Assembly: GCA_035697545.1 (NCBI GenBank)
Contig: DASSCT010000050.1
Span: forward strand, 1 to 5,027
Direction of reading: 5' to 3'
Length of the DNA: 5,027 nt
Origin: JACDAN01 sp035697545
GTDB taxonomy: Bacteria > Actinomycetota > Thermoleophilia > Gaiellales > Gaiellaceae
Part shown: one piece after another, positions 1 through 5,027 of the stretch
Layout: each line of letters begins with the position of its first letter
How positions within the stretch are numbered: the first letter of the stretch is position 1
The notes under the pieces: model-generated
Told to the model about the DNA's origin: nothing
Seen by the model: only the letters and a program-made list of their open reading frames with translations
The model's database searches: none
Program-made: the position numbers and the translations under genes

Positions 1-378
1 TTCGGCGGCATGGCAGGTGCGTATTACGCCAGCTTCAAGAGCGGAACGTTTCCCGACGACTTCTTCTTCAACATCTCCGTCTTCATCCTTTGCATGGTCA
101 TCCTCGGCGGGATGGGGAACATCTGGGGCGTCATCGTCGGCGGCGGCTTCCTGGCCTACCTGAACCAGGAAGGTCTCGGGAACATCGGCGCCCAGATCAA
201 CGACACGTTTGGAACGGACATCGACGTGCCGCTCTACCAGTTCGGGATCTTCGGCGTGATCCTCGTCCTCGTGATGCTCTTCAAGCCAGAAGGCCTGATC
301 CCGAGTGGTCGCCGAAAGGCCGAGTTCCAGGAGGGCGACCAGCCGTACCTCTACGACGTTCGAGGCGCGCCCGAATGA
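1..378 (+). CDS. livM: Branched-chain amino acid ABC transporter permease LivM, 3' end only
   Basis: The last 125 residues of an inner-membrane permease of the LIV/HAAT importer family; the frame is open to the left edge, so the start lies outside the window. LivM pairs with LivH to form the membrane channel for leucine, isoleucine, valine or related substrates. Visible here is the conserved cytoplasmic loop LGGMGN at window residues 35-40, the family's GGxGxxxG region that contacts the ATPases, flanked by hydrophobic segments at about 21-35 and 43-54. A last membrane helix lies at about 81-94 and is followed by the family-typical FKPEGLIPSGRR. The tail after it is hydrophilic and probably cytoplasmic. 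The TGA stop overlaps the livG ATG (ATGA), so the two genes are probably translationally coupled. The exact substrate cannot be told from this part. Confidence 0.93.
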   Translation, partial: FGGMAGAYYASFKSGTFPDDFFFNISVFILCMVILGGMGNIWGVIVGGGFLAYLNQEGLGNIGAQINDTFGTDIDVPLYQFGIFGVILVLVMLFKPEGLIPSGRRKAEFQEGDQPYLYDVRGAPE

Positions 379-1160
379 GCGCGAACACGCTGCTCGTCAC
401 CGAGGCGCTGCGGAAGGAGTTCGGCGGCCTCGTGGCCGTCAACGATGTCGACTTCACGATCCCCACCGGCTCGATCATCAGCCTGATCGGCCCGAACGGC
501 GCCGGCAAGACGACCTTCTTCAACATGCTCACCGGGGTCTACAAGCCGACTGCGGGACGGATCGAGCTCAGCGGCGAGGACGTGACGGGGAAGCCTCCGC
601 ACTCGATCACCGAGCGTGGCATCGGCCGCACCTTTCAGAACATCCGCCTGTTCCACAACATGACCGCGCGCGAGAACGTGATGGTCGGCATGCATGCCCG
701 GCTCAAGGGCGGGATCGTAAAGAGCGTGCTGCGTACGCCTGGGGTCAGGAGGGAAGAGCGGGAGGCGGCGGAGCGGGCGCGTGAGCTGCTCGCGTTCTCC
801 GGGCTTCAGCGCAGCCAGTGGGAGCAGTACGCGAAGAATCTCTCCTACGGCGATCAGCGGCGGCTCGAGGTCGCCCGAGCGCTCGCGACGCAACCGAAGC
901 TCGTGCTCCTCGACGAGCCCACGGCGGGCATGAACCCGCAGGAGACAGCCGAGTTCACGGCCTTCGTCTCGCGTCTCCGTGAGGAGGAGAAGCTGACAGT
1001 CCTGCTCATCGAGCACGATATGCGCGTGGTCATGGGGGTTTCGGACCGGGTGACGGTGCTCGACTACGGCGAGAAAATCGCGGAAGGCTCGCCGCACGAC
1101 GTCCAGAGCGACCCGCGTGTGATCGAGGCCTATCTCGGCTCGGCGGCGGTGGCGCAATGA
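375..1160 (+). CDS. livG: Branched-chain amino acid ABC transporter ATP-binding protein LivG
   Basis: A complete 261-residue ATPase, close to the usual length of LivG. It is one of the two nucleotide-binding subunits that drive import through LivH/LivM. Visible motifs are Walker A GPNGAGKT at 39-46, the Q-loop glutamine in RTFQNIR at 88, ABC signature LSYGDQ at 156-161, Walker B LVLLDEP at 176-182, D-loop AGMNP at 184-188 and the H-loop histidine 214 in LIEHDM. The C-terminal EGSPHDVQSDPRVIEAYLG is the tail typical of this subfamily. I chose the ATG at 375 because it overlaps the livM stop as ATGA and the protein then begins just before the conserved domain; the same frame is open further upstream, but that part lies antisense in style to livM and is not homologous. 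A weak GAGG lies at 362-365. All catalytic residues are present, so the enzyme should be active. Confidence 0.96.
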   Translation: MSANTLLVTEALRKEFGGLVAVNDVDFTIPTGSIISLIGPNGAGKTTFFNMLTGVYKPTAGRIELSGEDVTGKPPHSITERGIGRTFQNIRLFHNMTARENVMVGMHARLKGGIVKSVLRTPGVRREEREAAERARELLAFSGLQRSQWEQYAKNLSYGDQRRLEVARALATQPKLVLLDEPTAGMNPQETAEFTAFVSRLREEEKLTVLLIEHDMRVVMGVSDRVTVLDYGEKIAEGSPHDVQSDPRVIEAYLGSAAVAQ

Positions 1161-1161
1161 G
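1145..1161 (+). repeat. 17-bp direct repeat, left copy, at livG 3' end
   Basis: GGCGGTGGCGCAATGAG occurs here and again, base for base, at 1246-1262, an offset of 101 bp. This copy encodes the end of LivG (last codons and TGA) and contains an ATG at 1157-1159 overlapping the stop. The right copy contains the livF start. The base before each copy (C versus G) and after each copy (A versus C) differs, so the repeat ends exactly there. Confidence 0.95.
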
Positions 1162-1261
1162 ACGTCGCTTGCGACGTCTCCTTCAGGCCGCGCGGGCTTT
1201 GCCCGTGCGGCCGTCTGAAATGACCGGTCGACACGCTGGAACTGGGGCGGTGGCGCAATGA
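1157..1261 (+). CDS. Possible 34-codon mini-ORF coupling livG to livF
   Basis: The ATG at 1157 overlaps the livG stop as ATGA. The frame runs through the palindromic insert without a stop and ends at a TGA (1259-1261) that overlaps the livF ATG, again as ATGA. The predicted peptide starts MRRRLRRLLQAARALPVR and ends GAVAQ, the same last four residues (AVAQ) as LivG because of the 17-bp repeat. It is very arginine-rich and I recognise no family. The weak SD-like GGTGG at 1148-1152 precedes it. It is probably a by-product of the duplication rather than a functional protein. Translating it could still carry ribosomes from livG to livF and keep the two ATPases coupled. A stop-free run of this length in the right frame is quite likely by chance in GC-rich DNA. 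Confidence 0.25.
   Translation: MRRRLRRLLQAARALPVRPSEMTGRHAGTGAVAQ
1159..1180. repeat. Perfect inverted repeat, 10-bp arms
   Basis: GAGACGTCGC (1159-1168) and GCGACGTCTC (1171-1180) are exact reverse complements around TT. It begins inside the livG stop codon. The centre is too tight for a full stem, so a folded RNA would lose the innermost pair or so. There is no T-run after it, so it does not look like an intrinsic terminator; it could be a protein-binding palindrome, an mRNA-processing or stabilising hairpin, or one end of a small palindromic element. Confidence 0.85.
1182..1219. repeat. Second, larger imperfect hairpin in the livG-livF gap
   Basis: TTCAGGCCGCGCGGGC (1182-1197) pairs with GCCCGTGCGGCCGTCTGAA (1201-1219) around TTT. 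The pairing has one G-U position and a 3-base bulge in the 3' arm, giving a 16-bp GC-rich stem. It follows the first palindrome after one base, and a short perfect palindrome GACCGGTC lies just downstream at 1222-1229. In the livGF transcript these would form strong structures directly upstream of livF. There is no following T-tract, so read-through is expected. Two hairpins side by side are typical of extragenic palindromic elements; no transposase is nearby. Confidence 0.8.
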
Positions 1262-1262
1262 G
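1246..1262 (+). repeat. 17-bp direct repeat, right copy, at livF start
   Basis: Exact second copy of the sequence at 1145-1161. It supplies the livF start codon (ATG 1258-1260) and the SD-like GGTGG at 1249-1253. Together the two copies bracket 84 bp of non-repeated palindromic DNA (1162-1245). Confidence 0.95.
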
Positions 1263-2025
1263 CGAGTCGACGGCACCTGCTCCGGCGCCGACAAAGACCG
1301 ATGGCTCGACGAAGATCCTCGAGGTCGAGGACGTCCATACCTTCTACGGCTCGATCCAGGCCCTCAAGGGCGTCTCACTCGACGTGGGGGAGAAGGAGAT
1401 CGTCACGCTCATCGGCGCGAACGGCGCCGGCAAGTCGACCACGTTGCGCTCGATCAACGGCCTGAACCACCCGCGCCGGGGCCGGATCCGCTTCCAGGGC
1501 CGGGACATCACCGACGAAGCGCCGCACAACATCGTGAAGATGGGCATCAGCCAGTCCCCCGAAGGGCGCCGGCTCTTCCCCCGGATGAGCGTGCTCGAGA
1601 ACCTCGAGATGGGCGCCTTCCAGCGCTCGGACCGGACGGCGATCCGCGAGTCGCTCGACCGGGTGTTCGCCCTCTTCCCTCGACTAGCCGAGCGCAAAAG
1701 CCAGCGCGCAGGGACCCTCTCGGGCGGCGAGCAGCAGATGTGTGCGATCGGGCGTGCGCTCATGGCCCAGCCCAAGCTCTTGCTCCTCGACGAGCCCTCG
1801 ATGGGGCTTGCCCCGATCTTCGTGGAGAAGATCTTCGAGATCGTGCAGGAGATCAACGATCAGGGAACGCCGATCCTGCTCGTCGAGCAGAACGCGCTGA
1901 TGGCGCTCGACACGGCGGACCGGGGCTACGTGATGGAAACCGGTCGAATCGCGCTCGCGGACGACGCGAAGAAGCTGCGCGAGAACGAGCAGGTTCGCGA
2001 GACGTACCTCGGCATCACCGAGTAG
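1258..2025 (+). CDS. livF: Branched-chain amino acid ABC transporter ATP-binding protein LivF
   Basis: A complete 255-residue ATPase, the partner of LivG in the LIV/HAAT importer. Motifs in order are Walker A GANGAGKS at 53-60, the LivF-type Q-loop block SQSPEGRRLFPRMSVLENLEMGA at 98-120, ABC signature LSGGEQQ at 154-160 and Walker B LLLLDEP at 174-180. The H-loop position carries Gln 211 (LLVEQNA), which is normal for LivF and separates it from LivG. The C-terminus ends VRETYLGITE, as in the family. About 18 residues rich in Ala, Pro, Ser and Thr precede the conserved domain, making it somewhat longer than the E. coli protein. The ATG at 1258 is used because it matches the livG start style (ATGAGCG in both) and has GGTGG four to five bases upstream. 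It is separated from livG by a palindromic insert, but nothing suggests a separate promoter, so cotranscription is likely. Confidence 0.95.
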   Translation: MSESTAPAPAPTKTDGSTKILEVEDVHTFYGSIQALKGVSLDVGEKEIVTLIGANGAGKSTTLRSINGLNHPRRGRIRFQGRDITDEAPHNIVKMGISQSPEGRRLFPRMSVLENLEMGAFQRSDRTAIRESLDRVFALFPRLAERKSQRAGTLSGGEQQMCAIGRALMAQPKLLLLDEPSMGLAPIFVEKIFEIVQEINDQGTPILLVEQNALMALDTADRGYVMETGRIALADDAKKLRENEQVRETYLGITE

Positions 2026-2064
2026 TTCTGCCCGCCGCGCTAGATCTAAGTCGCCTGGTATCAA

Positions 2065-2077
2065 GGGGTCTGACCCC
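2065..2077. repeat. GGGGTCTGACCCC near-palindrome, copy 1
   Basis: GGGGTC and GACCCC are exact reverse complements around a single central T. The same 13-mer occurs in the same orientation 55 bp further on. The copy is preceded by TCAA. It resembles short extragenic palindromes of the REP type, but I cannot see from one window whether it is repeated across the genome. Confidence 0.9.
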
Positions 2078-2119
2078 ACGCCGGGGACGCGACCCGGTTC
2101 CTGGCTGGCGATTCGCCCT

Positions 2120-2132
2120 GGGGTCTGACCCC
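2120..2132. repeat. GGGGTCTGACCCC near-palindrome, copy 2
   Basis: Second identical 13-mer, same orientation as copy 1. Its outer bases CT (2118-2119) and AG (2134-2135) can extend the stem by two pairs if the extra C at 2133 is bulged, making it slightly stronger than copy 1. It lies nine bases from the stop of the DUF2088 gene, so it would be in the 3' end of that transcript. Confidence 0.9.
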
Positions 2133-2141
2133 CAGAGGTAG

Positions 2142-3656
2142 TCACGACGGCGCGACTTTGATCGGGAAGTACGGGGGCGCGACGAGGTACGCGACGCGCG
2201 GCTCGCTGCCCGAACGGGCGCGCGCCATCGCGAGCGCGGCCGAGAGGTTGCGGGTCGGCACGAAGCCGAACTGACGAGCCGCAAGCGCGTCGCGACACCC
2301 GGCGACGAAAACGGCGCCCGCGCGTTCGATCGCGGGCAGGCAGGCGGCCCAGTCCGCGAACGGAAGGAGCGGATGGCTCGAGCGACCATCTCGGTACGCC
2401 TGCAGGGCGCGCGGATCGGCTGCCGCGGTGAGCTCGGCGTCCGCCCACGCCGCGGGCTCGTGCGCCGCCCTCGTCCCGAGCATCCGCAGGGCGTTGAAGA
2501 ACGTCCGGTACGGCGACTGGGTCGGATGGGGGAACCGTCGGTCAAAGGGGGAGAGGAGGATCACCGCCCCGCCGTCGGCAAGCGGGAACGCGTCCCGCCA
2601 AAGCCGCAGCGCGAGACCGAACGCCAGGTAGGCCGCGAGCACCGGGTTGGGCCGTTCCCGGGGCAGATAGGGCGTTGTCGCCGGCACGCCGACGACGAGG
2701 ACGTCCGCCGGTCCGTCGAGCTCCGCCGAGCGCGCGTCGAGCCCACGAAGGAGCGCCTCGACGTGTGCCACCGATGGCGGCCCGCCGAAGGCGGCGGTCG
2801 CCGTCAGCTCGCGTGGAATCGAGCTGAGGAGGCGGCTGCGGATCGCTCCAGGGGTCACGCGGAACAGCAAGCGGACCGGGGAGGCGGCGATGCGCTCGAA
2901 CGACCGTTCGTCGTGCGGGTAGCCGTGGAACGCGCCGGTCACCGCAGGCGGATTGAGGGTGAGCGCCACGCCGATCACGGGCACGCGCCGCGCAAGCTCG
3001 CGCTCGACCGCCAGCGCCAGGCGCCACCCCTGAGACCCGGCGGTTTCGAGTAGCGAGGGCGCGCCCGCGGCGCGAATCGCCTCGGCTCCGGATGCGGCGA
3101 GAAGCGTCGCCGGACCACCGTGGAGCATCGTCTCGGCCGCCGACATGACGACGACGGCGTCCGACTGGACAAGGGCGGGACTGACGCGCAGCGGAACGCC
3201 ACCCTCCTCGCCGAGCTTGACGAGGTCGGGACGCTCGGCGTCGTGGACGTCCACCCGCCCCGAAAACCGCCGGGCGAGCTCGGGGAGAACGAGGTGCTCG
3301 AGCTCTTCCTGACCGGCGCGGCGGGCAAGGCCTCCGGCGACGAGGATGGTCTGGCGCTCGAGCGGCACTCCGACGCGCTCGAGCTCCGCGACGACCGCGG
3401 CAAGCGCCTCCTGCCTTGGGTCTCGCAGCGCCGTCGGGACCGGCAATGCCGTGGGCTCGACGACGATCGTTACGCGGGCGTCCGGCGACACCAGCTGCTC
3501 CAGAGACGCCCCCGCGAGGGGAAAGCGGAGCGCCTCCTGAACGGCGGCTCCGACGTCCGTCAGGGCCTCGGCCGGCGGAGGCGCGCGGAGCACGTCCGCG
3601 TCGTCGGCCAACTCGACGATCTGCAGCCGCGACCCGGCGAGGAGCGGAACCTTCAC
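2142..3656 (-). CDS. LarA-like DUF2088 protein, probably without nickel-pincer catalysis
   Basis: A 504-residue soluble protein with no signal peptide or membrane helix. Its layout follows lactate racemase LarA. A first domain includes VTIVVEPTALPVP (62-74), ILVAGGLARRAGQEEL (104-119), VDVHDAERPDLVKLGE (135-150) and SDAVVVMSAAETMLHGG (165-181). A hinge region VIGVALTLNPPAVTGAFHGYP spans 227-247. A C-terminal domain begins near DVLVVGVPATTPYL (318-331) and ends with a GF...LSAALAMA segment (464-478). By eye, the LarA residues that matter are changed: the Arg of the DxTRPxP motif is absent, the His of GTHR aligns with Ala 111, and in the EPHxxxGxSGGxK motif His aligns with Met 177 and the cofactor-bearing Lys with Ala 187. 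It is therefore probably not a lactate racemase; its substrate is unknown. The start is GTG, 5 bp after the GNAT stop, with no clear Shine-Dalgarno, so it is likely the second gene of an operon. Family call fairly sure, function not. Confidence 0.78.
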   Translation of the reverse strand: MKVPLLAGSRLQIVELADDADVLRAPPPAEALTDVGAAVQEALRFPLAGASLEQLVSPDARVTIVVEPTALPVPTALRDPRQEALAAVVAELERVGVPLERQTILVAGGLARRAGQEELEHLVLPELARRFSGRVDVHDAERPDLVKLGEEGGVPLRVSPALVQSDAVVVMSAAETMLHGGPATLLAASGAEAIRAAGAPSLLETAGSQGWRLALAVERELARRVPVIGVALTLNPPAVTGAFHGYPHDERSFERIAASPVRLLFRVTPGAIRSRLLSSIPRELTATAAFGGPPSVAHVEALLRGLDARSAELDGPADVLVVGVPATTPYLPRERPNPVLAAYLAFGLALRLWRDAFPLADGGAVILLSPFDRRFPHPTQSPYRTFFNALRMLGTRAAHEPAAWADAELTAAADPRALQAYRDGRSSHPLLPFADWAACLPAIERAGAVFVAGCRDALAARQFGFVPTRNLSAALAMARARSGSEPRVAYLVAPPYFPIKVAPS

Positions 3657-3661
3657 CCGAG

Positions 3662-4606
3662 CTACGGAATCGAGCGGTAGAGGCGGAGAAATGTGCGGCG
3701 GAAGCCTCGCTTCGGCCAGAAGCGCGACGAGAGCAGGTTTGTTTCCCGCCAGTCGGTGACCATCGTGTCGTAGCCCTGTTCGTGCGCCCAGGCGAAGGAG
3801 GCTTCGGTCAACGCGACCCCTGCTCCGGAGCCGCGGACGTCGGGCCGCGTCGCCGCCCAGCTCAAGAGGACGGCGCGATCGGGCCGGGCAATGCCGGCGT
3901 GCGTGGTCGAGAGCTCGGCCGAAGCAAGCTGGAACGCGCCGACGATGCGCCCGTCCTGCTCGGCGACGAGGTCGCCGATCTCGGGGTTGGAGAGATCCTC
4001 GAGGATCTCAGCGCGGATCTCCGACGGGCTCTCGCGCGGGACGCCGATGCCGAATACCGGCGATTGCGCCTGGTGCTCCACGAGGAGCGGCGAGAGCTCG
4101 AGGAGCACGTCGATGTCCCGCTCCTCCGCCCGGCGGACGCCCGGCGGCCATGGAGTGTCGCGCACCTCGGAGATCCCATGCGCATGCTGGTGGCCGAAGC
4201 TCAAGCGGTGCCAGGCGTCGAGCAGGTCGGTGTCGAAAGCAGGCGCCATGACGTACTGGCGCGTGCGCCCTTCGTCGAACCAGCGGGTCGAGGCGGCGGC
4301 ATAAATGTCTCGGATGTCCTCGGCGACTTCGACCGCGTGCCCGGCGGGATCGACCCATATGTTGTCCCCCCAGCGGTTGTCGTCCTTCCGGATGCCGAGG
4401 AGGTAGCCGACCACACGCCCGCCCTTCGTGGCGGCGGCGCCTGACGCGTGATCGCCGCGCCAGAGCGCCTCGACCTCGGCCCGGAAGTCGTAGTCGCCGC
4501 CGAGCAGCGGCTCGGCCGCGCGGTGGCGGCGATGGCGCTCGGCGAGGAGTGCCGCAGCGTCGTCCAGATGCTCCTCGGCAAAGGGATGGATCTCGAGGCC
4601 GCTCAT
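3662..4606 (-). CDS. Tandem-domain GNAT family N-acetyltransferase
   Basis: A 314-residue cytosolic protein, about twice the length of a single GNAT domain. The C-terminal half (about 155-314) has the acetyl-CoA pyrophosphate loop in TRPDVRGSGAG (Arg 258 to Gly 263), a preceding strand AVLLSWAA, and the closing N290-x5-FW-x3-GF block typical of GNAT enzymes. The N-terminal half (about 1-150) has the fold-like pattern GRVVGYLLG (63-71), IWVDPAGHAV (83-92) and a helix, but lacks the RxxGxG/A loop and is probably a degenerate, non-binding domain. It would transfer an acetyl group from acetyl-CoA to an amine; the acceptor is unknown. It is the likely first gene of an operon with the DUF2088 gene 5 bp downstream. 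The ATG at 4606 lacks a Shine-Dalgarno; an in-frame TAA at 4645-4643 rules out much extension. Confidence 0.88.
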   Translation of the reverse strand: MSGLEIHPFAEEHLDDAAALLAERHRRHRAAEPLLGGDYDFRAEVEALWRGDHASGAAATKGGRVVGYLLGIRKDDNRWGDNIWVDPAGHAVEVAEDIRDIYAAASTRWFDEGRTRQYVMAPAFDTDLLDAWHRLSFGHQHAHGISEVRDTPWPPGVRRAEERDIDVLLELSPLLVEHQAQSPVFGIGVPRESPSEIRAEILEDLSNPEIGDLVAEQDGRIVGAFQLASAELSTTHAGIARPDRAVLLSWAATRPDVRGSGAGVALTEASFAWAHEQGYDTMVTDWRETNLLSSRFWPKRGFRRTFLRLYRSIP

Positions 4607-4655
4607 CGCCGGAGGACGATACTGGCCGAACCTCCCCCCGGATTACCCTGTACTG
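4607..4655. promoter_or_regulatory. Divergent promoter region between GNAT gene and polA-like gene
   Basis: Only 49 bp separate two divergent starts, so both promoters must sit here or reach into the genes. On the + strand TACCCT (4644-4649) fits the TANNNT -10 pattern six bases before the GTG, the spacing of a leaderless transcript. On the - strand TATCGT (4621-4616) fits the same pattern nine bases before the ATG. Neither gene has a proper Shine-Dalgarno at the usual distance, which agrees with leaderless starts. No good -35 is visible. The -10 calls are inference from short, degenerate matches. Confidence 0.4.
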
Positions 4656-5027
4656 GTGCCCAAGACGCTGACGGGAGAAGAGCTGCAGCTCGACGACGCG
4701 CCTGCGCGCGACTCCGAGCTTTTCCTCGTCGACGGCAACAATCTCGCCTATCGCGCCTATTTCGCGCTGCCCGAAGAGCTGGCGACGAGTGAGGGCATGC
4801 CGACGAACGCCTTGCTCGGCTTCACCAACATGCTGTTCAAGCTCCTCACGGACTACAAGCCGAAGGGCGTCGCCGTCGCGTGGGACACGAGGCCGGTCGA
4901 GCGCATGGAGCTCGACGAGGCCTACAAGGCCGAGCGGCGCCCGATGGCCGACCTGCTCGCCGAGCAGTTTCCGCACTTTCGGCCGATCGTCGAGGCGTTC
5001 GGGTACCGCAACCTCGAGTTCCAGGGG
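4656..5027 (+). CDS. polA: 5'-3' exonuclease N-terminus, probably DNA polymerase I, 3' truncated by window
   Basis: The first 124 residues of a PolA-type 5'-3' exonuclease (FEN superfamily), open to the right edge. Such a domain removes RNA primers and flaps during lagging-strand synthesis and repair. Visible motifs are LFLVDGNNLAYRAYFALP at 22-39, whose Asp 26 matches the first metal-binding Asp of the family, MPTNALLGFTNMLFKLL (48-64), the AWDT strand with Asp 77, and the conserved YKAERRPM at 90-97, matching YKxxRPPMP of E. coli Pol I. The GTG at 4656 is the best start: the frame upstream has no ATG or GTG at a sensible place, and it leaves about 20 residues before the first strand. There is no Shine-Dalgarno. 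Whether the protein continues into a polymerase domain or is a stand-alone exonuclease cannot be seen; the gene symbol is given for the more likely case. Confidence 0.85.
   Translation, partial: MPKTLTGEELQLDDAPARDSELFLVDGNNLAYRAYFALPEELATSEGMPTNALLGFTNMLFKLLTDYKPKGVAVAWDTRPVERMELDEAYKAERRPMADLLAEQFPHFRPIVEAFGYRNLEFQG

Larger units (their letters stand above)
2026..2141. other. Convergent intergenic gap with palindromic repeats
   Basis: The 116 bp between the livF stop and the stop of the oppositely oriented DUF2088 gene contain no plausible gene. They hold two copies of a 13-bp near-palindrome (listed separately). Between these copies are two smaller inverted repeats: CCGGG/CCCGG at 2081-2085 and 2093-2097, and GGCGA-T-TCGCC at 2107-2117. 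Transcription from both sides must end here, and the hairpins might act on both strands. No T-run follows any of them, so factor-independent termination is not clearly supported. Confidence 0.75.

Noticed and set aside
90..374. Upstream extension of livG into livM
   Set aside because: The frame is open, but translation gives basic low-complexity sequence inside the livM coding region, and the ATGA overlap at 375 fits the domain start.
351..1157. Long open frame (about 268 codons) on the - strand opposite livG
   Set aside because: It mirrors livG in GC-rich DNA, is rich in Arg, His and Leu without any domain, and livG has every ABC motif.
1159..1219. livG-livF hairpins as a Rho-independent terminator
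   Set aside because: No T-run follows either stem, and termination here would cut off livF, which the importer needs.
1684..2545. Open frames on the - strand spanning the livF end and the convergent gap
   Set aside because: They run through livF and the palindromic gap in frames giving Arg-rich sequence; the real - strand gene ends at 2142 in another frame.
3416..4444. Long open frame (about 342 codons) on the + strand opposite the GNAT and DUF2088 genes
   Set aside because: It crosses two genes with recognisable domains on the other strand and its product is low-complexity Arg/Ala/Pro sequence with no motif.
4008..4976. Long open frame (about 322 codons) on the - strand across the GNAT start and the polA-like gene
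   Set aside because: It overlaps both recognised genes in a different frame, and its product shows no family features; a by-product of few stops at high GC.

Overview
This is a GC-rich, densely coding bacterial chromosome fragment with no tRNA, rRNA, CRISPR array or transposase gene. Most third codon positions are G or C, two of the starts are GTG, and the combination of a Liv-type transporter with a DUF2088 protein fits a soil- or sediment-type actinobacterium, perhaps of the Thermoleophilia. That placement is inference and has low confidence.

Left part (1-2025, + strand): the 3' end of livM followed by complete livG and livF. These are the second permease and the two ATPases of a branched-chain amino acid (LIV/HAAT) ABC importer. 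livM and livG share an ATGA stop/start overlap. livG and livF are instead held apart by about 100 bp of palindromic DNA bounded by a 17-bp direct repeat of the livG-end/livF-start sequence. Removing one repeat plus the insert restores an ATGA overlap, so this looks like a small palindromic element inserted into, or duplicated at, a formerly overlapping junction. The inserted stretch also reads as a 34-codon open frame joined to both neighbours by ATGA.

Middle (2026-2141): a convergent intergenic gap with two direct copies of the 13-bp near-palindrome GGGGTCTGACCCC and smaller palindromes between them. It resembles an extragenic palindromic repeat pair.

Right part, - strand (4606 down to 2142): a probable two-gene operon. 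A tandem-domain GNAT acetyltransferase is followed after 5 bp by a GTG-started LarA-like (DUF2088) protein in which the residues that hold the nickel-pincer cofactor of lactate racemase appear to be replaced.

Right edge (4656-5027, + strand): the N-terminus of a 5'-3' exonuclease of the DNA polymerase I type, probably polA, divergent from the GNAT gene across 49 bp. The transporter genes form one functional unit. The DUF2088/GNAT pair and the polymerase gene have no visible functional link to it.
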